A stretch of DNA of 7,438 nucleotides from Cloacimonetes bacterium TCS62. Lineage in GTDB: Bacteria; Cloacimonadota; Cloacimonadia; Cloacimonadales; TCS61. Made by a program: the position numbers and the translations under genes. The notes under the pieces were generated by a model. It searched no databases. It had not been told where the DNA came from and was given only the letters and a program-made list of their open reading frames with translations. The DNA lies in contig LSCM01000053.1 in the NCBI GenBank assembly GCA_001577185.1, forward strand, positions 1 through 7,438, read 5' to 3'. Positions 6,140 through 7,438 of this stretch are shown in pieces (position 1 is the first letter of the stretch; each line of letters begins with the position of its first letter).

Positions 6140-6190
6140 CTTTTTGCGTTTAAATCGTTACAATAATAAAAAATAAATTCTGGAGCGAAT
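6140..6190 (+). promoter_or_regulatory. 51-bp intergenic gap before moxR, possible promoter
   Basis: This AT-rich spacer has TACAAT at 6159-6164 as a possible -10 box but no matching -35 at 16-18 bases upstream; TTGCGT at 6144-6149 is only nine bases away. GGAG at 6182-6185, five bases before the ATG at 6191, is a good ribosome site. It may mark the start of a new transcription unit, but the evidence is weak. Confidence 0.2.
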
Positions 6191-7177
6191 ATGAAAATAG
6201 AAGAGATCAATAAAAAAGTAATGGAAAAAAGTGAGATTGTTGATAAGATCATTAAAGAAGTGAATAATACGATTGTTGGCCAACAATATATGATCCGTAG
6301 AATTTTAATCGGTCTTCTTGCAGATGGCCATATACTTTTAGAAGGCGTCCCGGGATTAGCCAAAACCTTGGCTGTGCATACAATTGCCAATACAATCAGC
6401 TCAACATTTCAAAGACTTCAATTTACTCCGGATCTGTTACCAGCGGATCTTACCGGAACTTTGATATATAATCAAAAAAACAGTGAATTTGTTCCCAAAA
6501 AGGGTCCAATCTTTGCGAATTTTATTTTAGCTGATGAAATAAATCGTGCTCCAGCTAAAGTGCAATCTGCCTTGTTAGAGGCTATGCAAGAAAGACAAGT
6601 TACGATCGGTGACGAAACCTATCCCTTAGAAAAACCTTTTTTAGTTATGGCAACGCAAAATCCTTTGGAGCAAGAAGGTACCTATCCCCTACCGGAAGCA
6701 CAAGTTGATAGATTCATGTTGAAACTGATCATAGATTATCCCAGCAGAGAAGAAGAAAAACTAATCTTGGAAAAAATGGTACGTAAAGATGATATTCCTG
6801 TAAACACGGTAGTTGAGCCTAAAGATATTTTGGAGATAAGAGAATTGATCAAAGATATCTATATGGAAGACAAAATCAAAGATTATATATTAGATCTTGT
6901 TTTCGCAACTCGTAACCCTCAGAATTTCAGGAATTTGGAGTATCTGGACAACCTAATTGATTGTGGTGCATCACCAAGAGCAACGATCTATTTGGCACAA
7001 GCAGCTAAAGCACACGCATTTATGGAGCATCGTGGTTATGTTACACCAGACGATATAAAGGCAATTGGAAAAGATATTCTGCGACATAGAATTATTCTAA
7101 CTTATGAAGCTGAAGCAGAACAAATATCCCAAGAAGATATTGTGAATAAGTTGTTTGATGAGATCGAGGTTCCCTAG
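6191..7177 (+). CDS. MoxR-family AAA+ ATPase
   Basis: This 328-residue protein is full length for MoxR ATPases. Walker A is GVPGLAKT (52-59). FTPDLLPADLTG (77-88) is a MoxR signature. Walker B is ILADE (111-115), continuing into INRAPAKVQSALLEAMQERQVT. Sensor 1 is ATQNP (153-157) followed by EQEGTYPLPEAQVDRF (159-174), with R173 the likely arginine finger. GASPRA (259-264) carries the sensor 2 arginine R263. MoxR ATPases act as cytoplasmic chaperone-like machines, often with DUF58 and von Willebrand factor A proteins, in maturation of enzymes or envelope functions. The DUF58 gene begins 47 bases after this stop, which supports that role; the actual client is unknown. Its own ribosome site after a 51-bp gap suggests that it starts a new operon. 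Confidence 0.95.
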   Translation: MKIEEINKKVMEKSEIVDKIIKEVNNTIVGQQYMIRRILIGLLADGHILLEGVPGLAKTLAVHTIANTISSTFQRLQFTPDLLPADLTGTLIYNQKNSEFVPKKGPIFANFILADEINRAPAKVQSALLEAMQERQVTIGDETYPLEKPFLVMATQNPLEQEGTYPLPEAQVDRFMLKLIIDYPSREEEKLILEKMVRKDDIPVNTVVEPKDILEIRELIKDIYMEDKIKDYILDLVFATRNPQNFRNLEYLDNLIDCGASPRATIYLAQAAKAHAFMEHRGYVTPDDIKAIGKDILRHRIILTYEAEAEQISQEDIVNKLFDEIEVP

Positions 7178-7224
7178 ATCATTTTTTTTAGTTTGATCAA
7201 AGATAAAACTATTTTGTATAAAGC

Positions 7225-7438
7225 ATGAAAACTTCTGAAATTCTAAAAAGAATTAGAAAAATCGAGATCACAACTCGAGATCTAGTTTCAGAGCTATTTT
7301 CCGGTGAGTACCATAGTTTATTTAAGGGACAAGGATTGGAATTCTCGGAAGTTCGTGAGTATCAAAGTGGTGATAGTTTTCGACAGATCGATTGGAATGT
7401 AACAGCTCGACACGGTTATCCTTATATCAAAAAATTTG
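7225..7438 (+). CDS. DUF58-domain protein, N-terminal part (runs off the window)
   Basis: From the ATG at 7225, 71 codons are open to the window end; an in-frame stop at 7219-7221 excludes a longer N-terminus. The signature LFSGEYHSLFKGQGLEF (24-40), followed by SEVREYQSGD (41-50) and RQIDWNVTAR (53-62), matches the start of the conserved DUF58 region as I recall it. DUF58 proteins are usually about 280-430 residues and are encoded beside MoxR ATPases. This one begins almost directly with the conserved region and shows no N-terminal membrane helices, so it is probably the short cytosolic type of about 290 residues. The biochemical role is unknown; it is presumed to work with the adjacent ATPase. 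The ribosome site is weak (AAAG-like just upstream). The gene continues beyond the window. Confidence 0.9.
   Translation, partial: MKTSEILKRIRKIEITTRDLVSELFSGEYHSLFKGQGLEFSEVREYQSGDSFRQIDWNVTARHGYPYIKKF

Noticed and set aside
6109..6390. 93-codon minus-strand open frame across the start of moxR
   Set aside because: It covers the moxR ribosome site and the conserved N-terminal coding region up to Walker A, and its translation matches no family I recognise.
7177..7198. Inverted repeat GATCA...TGATC with a T-rich loop after moxR
   Set aside because: The stem is only five bases with a 12-base loop and no G/C-rich core, so it is too weak for an intrinsic terminator; DUF58 follows on the same strand.

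Overview
The window is a compact, AT-rich (roughly one third G+C) bacterial chromosome segment with every gene on the + strand. It holds 11 complete genes plus two cut by the window edges, and almost no non-coding space. A heptose-1-phosphate adenylyltransferase (rfaE2 type) and an RseC-like membrane protein suggest a Gram-negative bacterium with a heptose-containing envelope. The arginyl-tRNA synthetase with a non-canonical HIGH region, the single-domain GlmU pyrophosphorylase and the gene mix would fit an uncultured lineage such as Cloacimonadota or a relative. That placement is a guess from pattern memory and was not tested. I see no rRNA, tRNA, CRISPR array, insertion sequence, integrase or phage gene.

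Layout. Positions 1-152 are the 3' end of purF (purine synthesis, Fe-S type C-terminus). Next come rfaE2 (154-621), an RseC/MucC-like protein (621-1034), folB (1037-1396), folK (1397-1852) and a GlmU-type UDP-GlcNAc pyrophosphorylase lacking the acetyltransferase domain (1849-2604). These six genes abut or overlap by a few bases and look like one transcription unit. After a 60-bp gap come a HIT-family Ap4A phosphorylase-like protein (2665-3162), a single-pass membrane protein with a LytR_C domain (about 3143-3589), the ribosomal silencing factor rsfS (3620-3976), argS (3979-5631) and a YfcE-like metallophosphoesterase (5636-6139). A 51-bp gap precedes a MoxR-family AAA+ ATPase (6191-7177). The start of its usual partner, a DUF58 protein, follows at 7225 and runs off the window.

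How the genes fit together. The first block joins nucleotide, LPS-heptose, folate and peptidoglycan-precursor synthesis. The second is translation-centred: argS and rsfS lie with a likely Ap4A-degrading enzyme, and Ap4A is a known by-product of aminoacyl-tRNA synthetases. The third opens a MoxR-DUF58 chaperone-like module, which commonly continues into von Willebrand factor A (Bat-type) genes. Most of the window is housekeeping. The best leads are family-level oddities: the NVVS sequence where ArgS should carry HIGH, the altered metal-site motif in the phosphoesterase, and the single-domain GlmU. I found no convincing wholly new system.
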